33,430 bases of DNA from Streptomyces olivochromogenes. GTDB taxonomy: Bacteria > Actinomycetota > Actinomycetes > Streptomycetales > Streptomycetaceae. Shown here in pieces: positions 9,701 to 17,072 of this stretch. The notes below the pieces were generated by a model. It was not told the DNA's origin. It was given only the letters and a program-made list of their open reading frames with translations, and searched no databases. The stretch lies in contig NZ_JADDRL010000100.1 in assembly GCF_021538895.1 (NCBI RefSeq), forward strand, positions 1 to 33,430, read 5' to 3'. A program made the translations under genes and the position numbers. Positions within the stretch are counted from its first letter, which is position 1; the number at the start of each line of letters is the position of its first letter.

Positions 9701-9728
9701 CGCTGCGCAGCGCTTGATCAGCGATCAA
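9701..9728. promoter_or_regulatory. Two adjacent palindromes upstream of the unknown gene at 9825
   Basis: CGCTGCGCAGCG (9701-9712) is a perfect 12-bp palindrome. One base later TTGATC (9714-9719) and GATCAA (9723-9728) form a perfect 6-3-6 inverted repeat. They lie 97-124 bases before the next start codon and 67 bases after the permease stop. They could be operators for the downstream promoter or part of an RNA hairpin ending the ABC operon. Confidence 0.5.
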
Positions 9729-9766
9729 AGGGGGCGAATCGCCAGGCCACAGCGCATTCCGCTCAT

Positions 9767-9796
9767 TTGACAGTGCGCTGAGCGCACAGATAAACA
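9767..9796 (+). promoter_or_regulatory. Candidate promoter with a palindromic operator in its spacer
   Basis: TTGACA (9767-9772) and TAAACA (9791-9796) are 18 bases apart. GTGCGC (9773-9778) and GCGCAC (9782-9787), with TGA between, form a perfect 6-3-6 palindrome inside the spacer. The predicted start point near 9803 leaves a short leader, with GAGAGGGG shortly before the GTG at 9825. Confidence 0.55.
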
Positions 9797-9824
9797 GCAG
9801 CTCTCGGAGGTCGAGAGGGGCACT

Positions 9825-10352
9825 GTGTACGAGCCGAACGTGGTCGGGGACTGGCAGGAGTACGACGAGCATGCCGGTCTGCGGGTCCGCGTCCACAGCC
9901 TGGAGGCGGCCGAGCCGCCGCGCGGCCGTGACGACGCGGCCGTCGGGCTGACGTACTTCACGCTCCGGGTGACCGTCGAGAACCGTGGCGCCCGGCACTT
10001 CGGCGTGCACCTGGAGGACGGGCAGATCGACGTCCGGGTCGGCCCCGACGGCGAGGGCGCGTTCATCGACTGGCGCAACTCGCAGTTCATCGAGGGCTTC
10101 GACGTCTACCCGCTGCGCCGTGCCACCGCCGTCCTGTTCGCGGCCGGCCCCGAGGCGTCCCTGTCCAAGGTGGACGTGCAGGTGCAGCTGCGGGTCGACG
10201 AGGAGTGGGCCGACCGGCGGCTGTGGGCGGGCGGCATCGGACTGGTGGAGGGGGCCGTGGCGCCCGCTTCCGCAGGGGCCGGGGCGGGCAGCCTGGCCCA
10301 CCAGGTCAGCGCCTTCCTGAAGGACCAGACGGAGCCGGGCGCGACGGCCTGA
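9825..10352 (+). CDS. Conserved hypothetical protein, predicted cytoplasmic beta-sandwich
   Basis: 175 residues; I do not recognise a named family. There is no signal peptide or membrane segment. Residues about 38-130 alternate short hydrophobic strands (LTYFTLRVTVENRG, FGVHLEDGQIDVRVG, AVLFAAGP, VDVQVQLRVDEEW) in the manner of an immunoglobulin-like or DUF4352-like sandwich. Residues 140-160 are Gly/Ala-rich and the end (HQVSAFLKDQ) may be a helix. The GTG start has GAGAGGGG before it. The gene is alone on its strand, behind a strong promoter candidate with operator-like palindromes, and converges on hemC 56 bp away. Codon use looks normal for the region. A ligand-binding or scaffold role is a guess from the fold pattern only. 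Confidence 0.75.
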   Translation: MYEPNVVGDWQEYDEHAGLRVRVHSLEAAEPPRGRDDAAVGLTYFTLRVTVENRGARHFGVHLEDGQIDVRVGPDGEGAFIDWRNSQFIEGFDVYPLRRATAVLFAAGPEASLSKVDVQVQLRVDEEWADRRLWAGGIGLVEGAVAPASAGAGAGSLAHQVSAFLKDQTEPGATA

Positions 10353-10408
10353 CGGCCGCAGGACGGCCCGGCCCTCGCACCGCGGTCCGACGGCCGCCGC
10401 CGCACGGG

Positions 10409-11344
10409 TCAGTGCGGGATGCCGTCGATGATCTCCCGGGCGCCCTGCCGCAGCAGGGCCACGGCCACCGAGGTGCCGAGCGTGGCCGGGTCGAGGCGGC
10501 CCGCCCACTCGTGGGCGTTCAGCCGGGTCTTGCCGTCCGGGGTGAACACGCAGGCCCGCAGGGACAGCTCACCGCTGCGGTCCACGCGCGCGTAACCGGC
10601 GATCGGGCTGTTGCAGTGCCCCTGCAGCACGTGCAGGAACATGCGCTCCGCGGTGGCCTCCCGGAAGGTGTCCGGGTCGCCGAGCCCGCTGACGGCGTCG
10701 ATCAGTTCCGTGTCGCCCTCCCGGCACTGCAGGGCGAGGATGCCCGCGCCGATCGGCGGCATCATCACCTCCGGGGACAGCACCTCGCTGATCACGTCGC
10801 GGCGGTCGATGCGCTCCAGACCGGAGACCGCGAGCAGCAGCGCGTCCGCCTCGCCGGCCGCGAGCTTCTCCAGCCGGCGGTTGGCGTTGCCGCGGAAGGG
10901 CACGCACTCCAGGTGCGGATGGGTGGCGGCCAGTTGGGCGACGCGGCGCACCGAGGAGGTGCCGATCCGGGTGCCCGGCACCAGTTCGTCGAGAGTGAGC
11001 CCGCCCGGGTGGATCAGCGCGTCGCGGACGTCGTCCCGCTTGAGGAACGCGGCGAACACGGTTCCCGCGGGCAGCGGCCGGTCGGCGGGCACGTCCTTGA
11101 CGCAGTGCACCGCGAGGTCGGCCTCCCCGGCGAGCAGCGCCGCGTCCACCTCCTTGGTGAACGCCCCCTTGCCCTCGACCTGGGACAGATCGCCCAGCCA
11201 CTTGTCACCCGTGGTCCTGACCGGTACGACCTCGGTGCGCACCTCGGGGTGCAGAGCTGCCAACTCGGCGCGGACGCGCTCCACTTGGGCGAGCGCCATC
11301 GGTGAGTCGCGGGAGACGATACGGATGAGTTCCGGGACTGCCAT
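10409..11344 (-). CDS. hemC: Hydroxymethylbilane synthase (porphobilinogen deaminase), probably a paralogue
   Basis: 311 residues. HemC polymerises four porphobilinogen units into hydroxymethylbilane in heme/corrin synthesis, using a dipyrromethane cofactor bound to a cysteine. Visible key residues include the RIVSRDSPMALAQ start, K83/D84 in AVHCVKDVP (catalytic Asp; E. coli D84), the double Arg in SSVRR, GNANRRLEKL, and C244 in GHCNSPIAGYA, the cofactor-attachment Cys (E. coli C242). All are present, so it should be active. The usual hemC context (hemA, hemD, hemB) is absent; the gene instead ends a tight array after an unknown gene (21-bp gap). This context and deviations such as AVHCV for AVHSL suggest a second, stand-alone copy. 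ATG at 11344 has a poor ribosome site, consistent with coupling to the upstream gene. Confidence 0.93.
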   Translation of the reverse strand: MAVPELIRIVSRDSPMALAQVERVRAELAALHPEVRTEVVPVRTTGDKWLGDLSQVEGKGAFTKEVDAALLAGEADLAVHCVKDVPADRPLPAGTVFAAFLKRDDVRDALIHPGGLTLDELVPGTRIGTSSVRRVAQLAATHPHLECVPFRGNANRRLEKLAAGEADALLLAVSGLERIDRRDVISEVLSPEVMMPPIGAGILALQCREGDTELIDAVSGLGDPDTFREATAERMFLHVLQGHCNSPIAGYARVDRSGELSLRACVFTPDGKTRLNAHEWAGRLDPATLGTSVAVALLRQGAREIIDGIPH

Positions 11345-11365
11345 GGGGACACGATAGTGCCCCCG

Positions 11366-12220
11366 CTACCCCTCCAAGTGCCACTCGAAGGGGAACAGAT
11401 CCTCCTCCCAGCCCGGCTGTGGTCCGCGTGCGGCGTGCACCGGCCCGCGCACGAGGCAGCGGTGCCGCAGCAGCGCACGGCGCTCGGCCGGGGTGAGCAG
11501 CGCCGCGTAGGAGTCGTCCGATACGGCGTCCACGTGCTCGTCGCCGTCGATGTTGAGCCGGTCGCCCGCCGCCGTACGGACGTCGAGGCGGAACGCGGTG
11601 CGCCACTGGGAGTTGTGGCCCCAGCCGTGGGACAGGTCGATCGTGCGCCGGTACCGGCGCCGGAAGGTCCAGTACAGCGGGGAGCGGTCGGCGACCCCGC
11701 GCTCGGCGTGGTGCGCGCCCGCCCGCACCCGTACCCCGGCGCGGCCGAACAGGACGGAGCCCAGCCACAGGCCCGGCCAGAGGACCTCGGTGATCCGAAC
11801 GGGCTCGTCGGGGTCGGACGCCTGCTCGACCTCCACGATCTCGTGCAGGAACGGATCGAAGCGGGAGGCGCCCTCGAACGGCGTCATGCCGAGCCGGGTG
11901 AACAGGGCGACGTACTGATCCACCGTCACGTCCGGTCCGCCCCACCCGTCGTCGTCGCCGGCCGGCTGGAAGGGAAGCAGCAGCAGGTCGCTGACCCGGC
12001 TGAGCGCGTACAGCTCCCACAGCAGGTGCACGCGCCGCTCGTCCGGCCCGGACGGGGGTCGCGGCAGCGACTCGGCGGCCGTTGCCAGGTGGTCGCGGTA
12101 GTCGCCCGCGGCACGCGCGAGCCACGGCTCCACCACCGTACTGAAAGCGTTCGGCCCCTCGTGATCGAGCAGCGCCTCGTAGAGCGGCCGTGCCGCGACC
12201 GGGTCGTTCTTCTCCTCCAT
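11366..12220 (-). CDS. Conserved hypothetical protein upstream of hemC
   Basis: 284 residues; I recognise no family. No signal peptide or membrane helix. The N-terminal half is helical with many aromatic/acidic residues (LLDHEGPNAFSTVVEPW, RRVHLLWELYALSRVSDLLLLPF). The C-terminal half contains HGWGHNSQWRTAFRLDV, DGDEHVDAV and LTPAERRALLRHRCLV, and ends PGWEEDLFPFEWHLEG. Repeated Trp and His-Gly-Trp-Gly-His suggest an enzyme or binding protein, but no catalytic motif is certain. ATG at 12220 follows without a convincing ribosome site, 42 bp after the glycosidase stop; a later start is possible. The short gaps to both neighbours suggest co-transcription with the glycosidase and hemC. Confidence 0.75.
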   Translation of the reverse strand: MEEKNDPVAARPLYEALLDHEGPNAFSTVVEPWLARAAGDYRDHLATAAESLPRPPSGPDERRVHLLWELYALSRVSDLLLLPFQPAGDDDGWGGPDVTVDQYVALFTRLGMTPFEGASRFDPFLHEIVEVEQASDPDEPVRITEVLWPGLWLGSVLFGRAGVRVRAGAHHAERGVADRSPLYWTFRRRYRRTIDLSHGWGHNSQWRTAFRLDVRTAAGDRLNIDGDEHVDAVSDDSYAALLTPAERRALLRHRCLVRGPVHAARGPQPGWEEDLFPFEWHLEG

Positions 12221-12262
12221 CCGCGGAGCGTAGCGCCGGGCGCGCGGGCCGGACCAGGTGTT

Positions 12263-13879
12263 TCAGAGCGGCCCCGGGCCGTCGTCGAGCGCGAGGCGCA
12301 GGACGTGGTGGCCGGTCGCGTCGGCGGGTACGGCGGGTGGACCGGGTACGGCGTTCTGACCGTCGACCGTGCACGCGCGCACCCGGCTGCCGCCGCCGGT
12401 CAGCGTGACGTCCAGCGTCGTGCCCCGGTAGCGCAGCCCGCGCAGGCTCACCGTGCCCCACCGCGGCGGCAGACAGGGCCGCAGCCGAAGCGCGTCCGGC
12501 GCGAACGTCAGGCCGAACAGACCGTCATGCACCAGGCGCAGGAAGGCGGTTGCCGACCAGGTCTGGTCCGGCTGGGAGACGAAGTGCTCCAGCCGGCCGC
12601 TGCCCCCGGTCTGCCAGCCGCCGTCGACGGCACCGCTCACCGAGTCGTACACCTCGTGGAATCCGCCGCCGCGGGTGACGAGTTCCGCGAGGGTCTCCAC
12701 GGCGCGCGCGAACAGTCCGGTGCGGCCCGCCCCGGCGGCGGCCTGCCCGAACAGGCCGTGCACCATCGGCCACACCATCATGTTGTGCCGCCCCGGCCGC
12801 CGGTCGTCGAAGCGCGGGAAGTGCGGCCAGACGTTGACGACACCGCGGGGCTGCCAGTGCGCGCCGTCGAGGAGGAGGCGCGCCCGGTACCGGTCGGCGA
12901 CGCCGAGGAGGACGGCGAGGGCCAGTCCGGCGCCCTCCTGGGAGAGGTCGGGGCGACCGTCGTCGTGCAGCAGGTACGCGTAGGTACCGGCGTCGGCACG
13001 CCACAGGTGCCGGTCGATCGCGGCACGCAGCCGCTCGGCCTGCGCGCGTGCGGTCCGCGCTGCCGGCTCGCCCAGCGTGTCCGCCATGGCCGCCAGGGCG
13101 AGCAGGGCGCCGTGGTAGAGGCAGTTCGTGGACAGGCACATCAGTGCGGCCGCGCCCGGGTGGCCGAGCACGAAGGACGTGCGCACGCCCGGGGTCTCGG
13201 GCGGACTCGGGTAACCGGAGATGCCGTCGTTCATGAAGCTCGGCCCCCGAAAGAGGCCGTGGTCGGTGTCGAAGTCGCGGGCGCGGCGGGCGGCGAGGGT
13301 GTGCGTCGCCGTCTCGTACGCCCGGACCAGGAACTCCCGGTCGCCGGTGACCAGATAGTGGTGCCAGGCGGCGGGGATCCACACGACCTGGTCCCACCAC
13401 TGGTCGTCCTGCTGGACGACGAGCCCGTCCGGACCGCGGTCGACGACCGACCAGAGGGTGTTGCGGCCGAGGTCGGGAGCCAGCAGGCTCACCCCGCTCC
13501 ACGCGTTGACCGCCGCGTCCCGCGTCCACCGCTGCGGGGCGGGATAGCCGCCACCGGCCCGGACGACGGTGCCCGGCGGGTGGGCGAGCAGACCGGACCG
13601 GTCGTACACCGCCGGGTCCGCGCGCAGGGTGTTGGTGTCGAACACGTTCCAGAGCGCGGCCGCGTACAGGCCGCCGATCCGCTGCTGGGCGCCGGGATCG
13701 TCGAAGGTGAGGGCAGGCATGTCGGACCCCTTCCCCGGACGCTCGGGTTGCCGCGGATTCGCCGAATTCTCTGGATTCCCCGGAATCCGGGCCGCGGCGC
13801 CGAAGGCCCCCGCCGCGCTCAGCGCGGCGAGGAACCCCCGCCGGGAGAATCCGCCGTCACGTCCGCCGATCAGTGCCAC
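12263..13879 (-). CDS. Tat-exported six-hairpin (alpha/alpha)6-barrel glycoside hydrolase-like protein
   Basis: 538 residues from GTG at 13879. The N-terminus has SRRGFLAALSAAGAFGAAA, a twin-arginine signal with cleavage expected near residue 30. The body is rich in the Trp/Asp/Glu-bearing helices of six-hairpin glycosidases (GH63/MGH1-like and related): WTRDAAVNAWSG, QQDDQWWDQVVWIPAAWHHYL, SFMNDGISGYPSPP, NVWPHFPRFDDRR, NMMVWPMVHGLF, FHEVYDS and SQPDQTWSATAFLRL. A beta-rich C-terminal segment begins near 460. The paired acidic residues typical of inverting enzymes are plausible in these motifs, but I cannot assign them. The start has GGAG almost touching the GTG, so it is uncertain by a few codons. 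It lies 35 bp after the NPP1 gene and 42 bp before the unknown gene. Substrate unknown. Confidence 0.82.
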   Translation of the reverse strand: MALIGGRDGGFSRRGFLAALSAAGAFGAAARIPGNPENSANPRQPERPGKGSDMPALTFDDPGAQQRIGGLYAAALWNVFDTNTLRADPAVYDRSGLLAHPPGTVVRAGGGYPAPQRWTRDAAVNAWSGVSLLAPDLGRNTLWSVVDRGPDGLVVQQDDQWWDQVVWIPAAWHHYLVTGDREFLVRAYETATHTLAARRARDFDTDHGLFRGPSFMNDGISGYPSPPETPGVRTSFVLGHPGAAALMCLSTNCLYHGALLALAAMADTLGEPAARTARAQAERLRAAIDRHLWRADAGTYAYLLHDDGRPDLSQEGAGLALAVLLGVADRYRARLLLDGAHWQPRGVVNVWPHFPRFDDRRPGRHNMMVWPMVHGLFGQAAAGAGRTGLFARAVETLAELVTRGGGFHEVYDSVSGAVDGGWQTGGSGRLEHFVSQPDQTWSATAFLRLVHDGLFGLTFAPDALRLRPCLPPRWGTVSLRGLRYRGTTLDVTLTGGGSRVRACTVDGQNAVPGPPAVPADATGHHVLRLALDDGPGPL

Positions 13880-13914
13880 GCTCCGAGAACGAGCGCGCCG
13901 GTGATCGGTCGCGG

Positions 13915-14691
13915 TCAGGCGTTCGGGTCGAACGCGATTCCGGACGGTTTCGCCGAGGAGAGGTGCGCGGCGAAACTGCCGTCCTTCAGGCCGAAGTGGG
14001 CGCTGCCGAAGTCGTACGCGCTGAGCTTGTCGCGCAGACCGGCGGGGTAGCCGTTCCAGCCGACGAGCGGCGGGTACTGCCAGGTGTGCTTGTGGTTCTC
14101 CGGCGGTTCGTCGTTGGAGTTGGCCAGGCGGAAGCAGTGCGTGCTGATGCCGTCCTTGTGGTAGACGACCTTCGCGTGCGTGCCCTCGAACCGGACCTCG
14201 GAGACGGGGTGCACGGTGAACGAACCGTGGTTGGAGGTCGAGACGTACCGGACCTGGCCGCTCTGCACCCACACCACGACGTGTTCCCAGTCGTTGCGGT
14301 GGCCGCCGATGCTGGTGCCGGCGAGCGCCTGGTCCTTCTCGAAGTACAGGCCGTACAGGTAGCCGCACCAGCCGTTGTTGCACTTGTAGCGCGAGTAGCT
14401 GTTGGTGTTGTCGAGGTCCGAGGCGTCGTGGCACTGGCCGTTGAGAGCACCGGTCGGCTTGAGTCCGCCGTTGACGGTGCCGTCGGGGCCGATGGCCGGG
14501 GTGGGGTAACAGCCGTCGGTGTCGTAGTCGAAGGCGGGCTGGTACGTCAGCTCCGCCTGCTCGGCGTTGACGGGCAGCGCCTGGGGCGGCGCGGCGAAGG
14601 CGACGGAGGGGAAGGCGATGACGAGGGCGACGGCGCCGGCCAGCCCGGTGAGCCAGCGTCTGCGGTGTGCCCTGAACTCCGGTGAGGTCAC
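13915..14691 (-). CDS. Secreted NPP1/NLP-family (necrosis-inducing) protein
   Basis: 258 residues with a signal peptide (about 1-33, RRRWLTGLAGAVALVIAFPSVAFA). The family hallmark heptapeptide is at 130-136 as GHRNDWE (canonical GHRHDWE), preceded by YFEKD (D120) and followed by HVVVWV. By comparison with the plant-cytolysin structure recalled for Pythium NLP, the metal-binding positions D120, H131, D134 and E136 are kept; only the fourth residue is Asn instead of His. Cysteines at 61, 87, 104 and 109, plus one near STHCFRL, could form disulfides. NLPs bind sphingolipids and permeabilise plant membranes; actinobacterial members may be toxins or have other roles. GTG at 14691 has AGAGGAG upstream. 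First gene of a four-gene minus-strand array. Confidence 0.93.
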   Translation of the reverse strand: MTSPEFRAHRRRWLTGLAGAVALVIAFPSVAFAAPPQALPVNAEQAELTYQPAFDYDTDGCYPTPAIGPDGTVNGGLKPTGALNGQCHDASDLDNTNSYSRYKCNNGWCGYLYGLYFEKDQALAGTSIGGHRNDWEHVVVWVQSGQVRYVSTSNHGSFTVHPVSEVRFEGTHAKVVYHKDGISTHCFRLANSNDEPPENHKHTWQYPPLVGWNGYPAGLRDKLSAYDFGSAHFGLKDGSFAAHLSSAKPSGIAFDPNA

Positions 14692-14855
14692 TGCGTCTCC
14701 TCTTGGGCGCGGCCCAACGGCTGTGGGGGAAGGGGGAGTTCAGCTTCCCGTGGATGCCCGGCGGGGCCAAGGGGTCGCACGCGTACCGGCGGTGAAGGCG
14801 GGCCCAACACTTGGATCATGACGGAGTGTCAGGAGAGGGAGCGGGTGGGCAGGGG

Positions 14856-15851
14856 TCAGCCGGGCTGGCCGGGCGGGTCGGGAAGGTCGGCCGAGGACTC
14901 CTCCGGCGTCAGGTCCGGGCGCAGCCGCAGCCAGGACGGCTGGCGCAGCAGCCCGGCCCGGGTCCGGGTGCTGTAGCTCACCTCGCCGACGAGCCGGGGA
15001 AGTACCCAGTGGGCGCCGGAGACCCGCGGGGCGGGGTCGAAGGGGCACACGCCGGTCTCGGCGGCCCGCAGCAGCGCCGCCAGTTCGGCGCGCTCGGTCT
15101 CGCTCCAGCCGGTGCCCACCCCGCCGGCGTACCGCAGCCGCCCGCCGGCCCGCTGGCCGACCAGTACCGCGCCCGGCAGACCGGAGAGCCGCCCCTTGCC
15201 GGGCAGCCAGCCGCCGACGATCACGTCCTCGCTGCGCAGGTTGCGGATCTTGATCCAGGCGCGGGAGCGCACTCCGGGTGTGTACCGCGAGTCCAGCCGC
15301 TTGCACACCACCCCCTCCAGACCGTGCTCACGGGTGGCCCGCAGGGCCTCGGCGCCGTGTCCGACGACGGCGGCCGGGGTCGACCAGTGCGGCCCGTCGA
15401 GGCCGAGCTCCTCCAGCCGCGTCCGCCGCCGCGCGTAGGGCTGGGCGAGCAGGGGCTGCCCCAGGTGCGGTACGTCGAACAGCACGAGGTGGACCGGGAC
15501 CTGCGCCGCCCGGCGCGCCGCGCGGGCCGGGGCGTGGGCCAGGCCCATCCGGCTCTGCAGCAACTGGAAGTCGGCGCGCCCCTGTTCGTCGAGGGCGAGG
15601 ACCTCGCCGTCCAGGATCGCGGGGGTGCTCCCGAGGAGCGGACCGAGCGGCCGCAGCTCGGGGTAGGCGGCGGTGATGTCCTCGCCGGAGCGGGCGCGCA
15701 ACAGCACGCTGCCGTCGCCGGGCAGGTAGACCAGCACGCGCTGGCCGTCCTGCTTGGTCTCGTACGCCCACCGGTCGTCCTGCGCGGCGGGCGGCAGCGT
15801 GCCGGGCGTGGCGAGCATCGGCGGGATCAGCGGCAGGGTCTCGGCGGTCAC
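14856..15851 (-). CDS. ATP-dependent DNA ligase (LigC/LigD-ligase type)
   Basis: 331 residues. Nucleotidyltransferase motif I is ETKQDGQR with the adenylated Lys K33 (KxDGxR). Motif III is AILDGEVLALD, motif IV EGVVCKRLDSRY and motif V AWIKIRN. The C-terminal OB-fold region holds VIVGGWLPGKGRLSGLPGAVLVG and a final WLRLRPDLTPEE. It joins DNA ends using ATP; free-standing ligases of this size act in non-homologous end joining or base-excision repair next to the essential NAD-dependent LigA. Polymerase and nuclease domains of full LigD are absent, and no ku gene is adjacent. The start MTAETLPLIPPML matches family N-termini. It is separated from the NPP1 array by 164 bp and from the HTH gene by 259 bp, in which I see no gene. 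Confidence 0.93.
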   Translation of the reverse strand: MTAETLPLIPPMLATPGTLPPAAQDDRWAYETKQDGQRVLVYLPGDGSVLLRARSGEDITAAYPELRPLGPLLGSTPAILDGEVLALDEQGRADFQLLQSRMGLAHAPARAARRAAQVPVHLVLFDVPHLGQPLLAQPYARRRTRLEELGLDGPHWSTPAAVVGHGAEALRATREHGLEGVVCKRLDSRYTPGVRSRAWIKIRNLRSEDVIVGGWLPGKGRLSGLPGAVLVGQRAGGRLRYAGGVGTGWSETERAELAALLRAAETGVCPFDPAPRVSGAHWVLPRLVGEVSYSTRTRAGLLRQPSWLRLRPDLTPEESSADLPDPPGQPG

Positions 15852-16110
15852 GGCTGAAGTTGTCGACCGCGCCCGGCGGCCTCACGCGCGTTTCGGCGAC
15901 GGTTCCCCTGATCGGGCGCGTCCCGGCGGGCCGATGGCCCCGGACGGGGCCCGCACCGGCCCGACTGGTGGGCCGTCACGACGAGTTGGGGGCGCAGACC
16001 CTCTCGTACGTGGTCGAGGTGCTCCGAACCCGACGTCCCCGCCGCCACCCGGCGTCCGCGCCCCCACCCGACGCCGCGCCCGCATCCGGGGCGCGGCGGC
16101 GCCCCGCGCC

Positions 16111-16878
16111 TCACGGCTGGGCCGCGGACTCCTCCGCGTCCAGGCCCGTGCACGCCAGCTCCCCGTCCACCTCGGCGCACGCCTCCACGCCCTTGGCCGA
16201 CGGGACGGCGAGCATCGGGCTGGTGTACCCCGCCGCGTCGTCGGCCGGATACGTCGCCGAGAGCATCTGCTCGCCCTTGCGCACCGAGATCTCCCGGGTG
16301 TGCGGGGAGCGCACCCGCACCTCGGACCAGGCCGCGCCGCAGGCGGGGGAGTAGCGCAGCCGCACGTCGTAACCGGTGTCGGTGACCGTGCTCTCGGTCC
16401 GCGCGTCCCGCGCGCAGACCGACACGTCGGGCAACTGGCCCTGGCACGACGGCCCGTGACAGCGCGGCGCCGCCACGGCGACCTGCGTACGGGGCGCGCC
16501 GTGCCGGGCGGACAGGGCCAGCGCCGCGGCCGCCGCGGTGGCCACGGTCAGCAGGGCGAGCAGGGGCAGTCGCCGCGACCGGGCCCGGGAGGGCGGTACT
16601 TCGTCGCTCGTGCCGGACGGTGTCGTGCTCGGCGGCCCCTCACAGGCCTCCCACAGCGCCAGTACGGGGGCGGGGTCGGCGTCCGCGATCCGGGCGAGGG
16701 CTTCCACGGCCGAGCGCGGCGGCTGCTGACCGCCGGTCAGATAGCGGTGCCAGGCGGACTTGCTGTACGGGGTGCGGGCGGCCAGGGCCGCCAGGCTGAG
16801 GCCGCTACGGTCCTTGAGCTCGCGCAGTCGCGCCGCCAACGGCTCGTCCGGCGTGGCCGGTGCTGGGGGCTGCAGCAT
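16111..16878 (-). CDS. Membrane-anchored HTH (XRE-type) regulator with extracellular DUF2690 domain
   Basis: 255 residues. Residues 14-70 are an XRE-type helix-turn-helix (LAARLRELKDRSGLSLAALA, TPYSKSAWHRYLTGG, SAVEALARIADAD). An acidic/Pro linker follows, then a single membrane helix at about 104-122 (LPLLALLTVATAAAAALAL). The outer part contains CHGPSCQGQLPDVSVC and YSPACGAAWSEVRV, the cysteine pattern of DUF2690. The layout implies a cytoplasmic DNA-binding head with a surface sensor stabilised by disulfides. ATG at 16878 has GAGGGA 6 bases upstream; an open frame extends further but lacks family sequence. The partner signal is unknown. Confidence 0.88.
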   Translation of the reverse strand: MLQPPAPATPDEPLAARLRELKDRSGLSLAALAARTPYSKSAWHRYLTGGQQPPRSAVEALARIADADPAPVLALWEACEGPPSTTPSGTSDEVPPSRARSRRLPLLALLTVATAAAAALALSARHGAPRTQVAVAAPRCHGPSCQGQLPDVSVCARDARTESTVTDTGYDVRLRYSPACGAAWSEVRVRSPHTREISVRKGEQMLSATYPADDAAGYTSPMLAVPSAKGVEACAEVDGELACTGLDAEESAAQP

Positions 16879-17004
16879 GGTGCGTCCCTCGACTCCCAAT
16901 CCACTATGGGCGTTTCGCCCCTGTTGTCGGAATGGCTGCCCAGGGAGCCCCGGGCGCAATCCGTGGTGAGGTAGCAGGAAGGTGAGGCAAGGGGGGCGCG
17001 CCGA

Positions 17005-17040
17005 AGGCCTGTTCGAGGACGCGCGGTCCCGAACAGGCCT
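17005..17040 (-). terminator. Long hairpin after the SH3 gene
   Basis: AGGCCTGTTCG (17005-17015) pairs perfectly with CGAACAGGCCT (17030-17040). The loop contains a further GGAC/GTCC pairing after a bulged A, with GCGCG at the tip. It begins 32 bases downstream of the SH3 stop on the minus strand. There is no T-run, which is common for Streptomyces terminators. Confidence 0.75.
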
Positions 17041-17072
17041 CGACGGTCAGGGAGCAGGGCGGGTGGGAGCTG

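Noticed and set aside
11357..14050. An 897-codon plus-strand open frame opposite the unknown protein, glycosidase and NLP genes
   Set aside because: The product is Arg/Gly/Val-rich without motifs; the opposite strand carries recognised families with proper starts.
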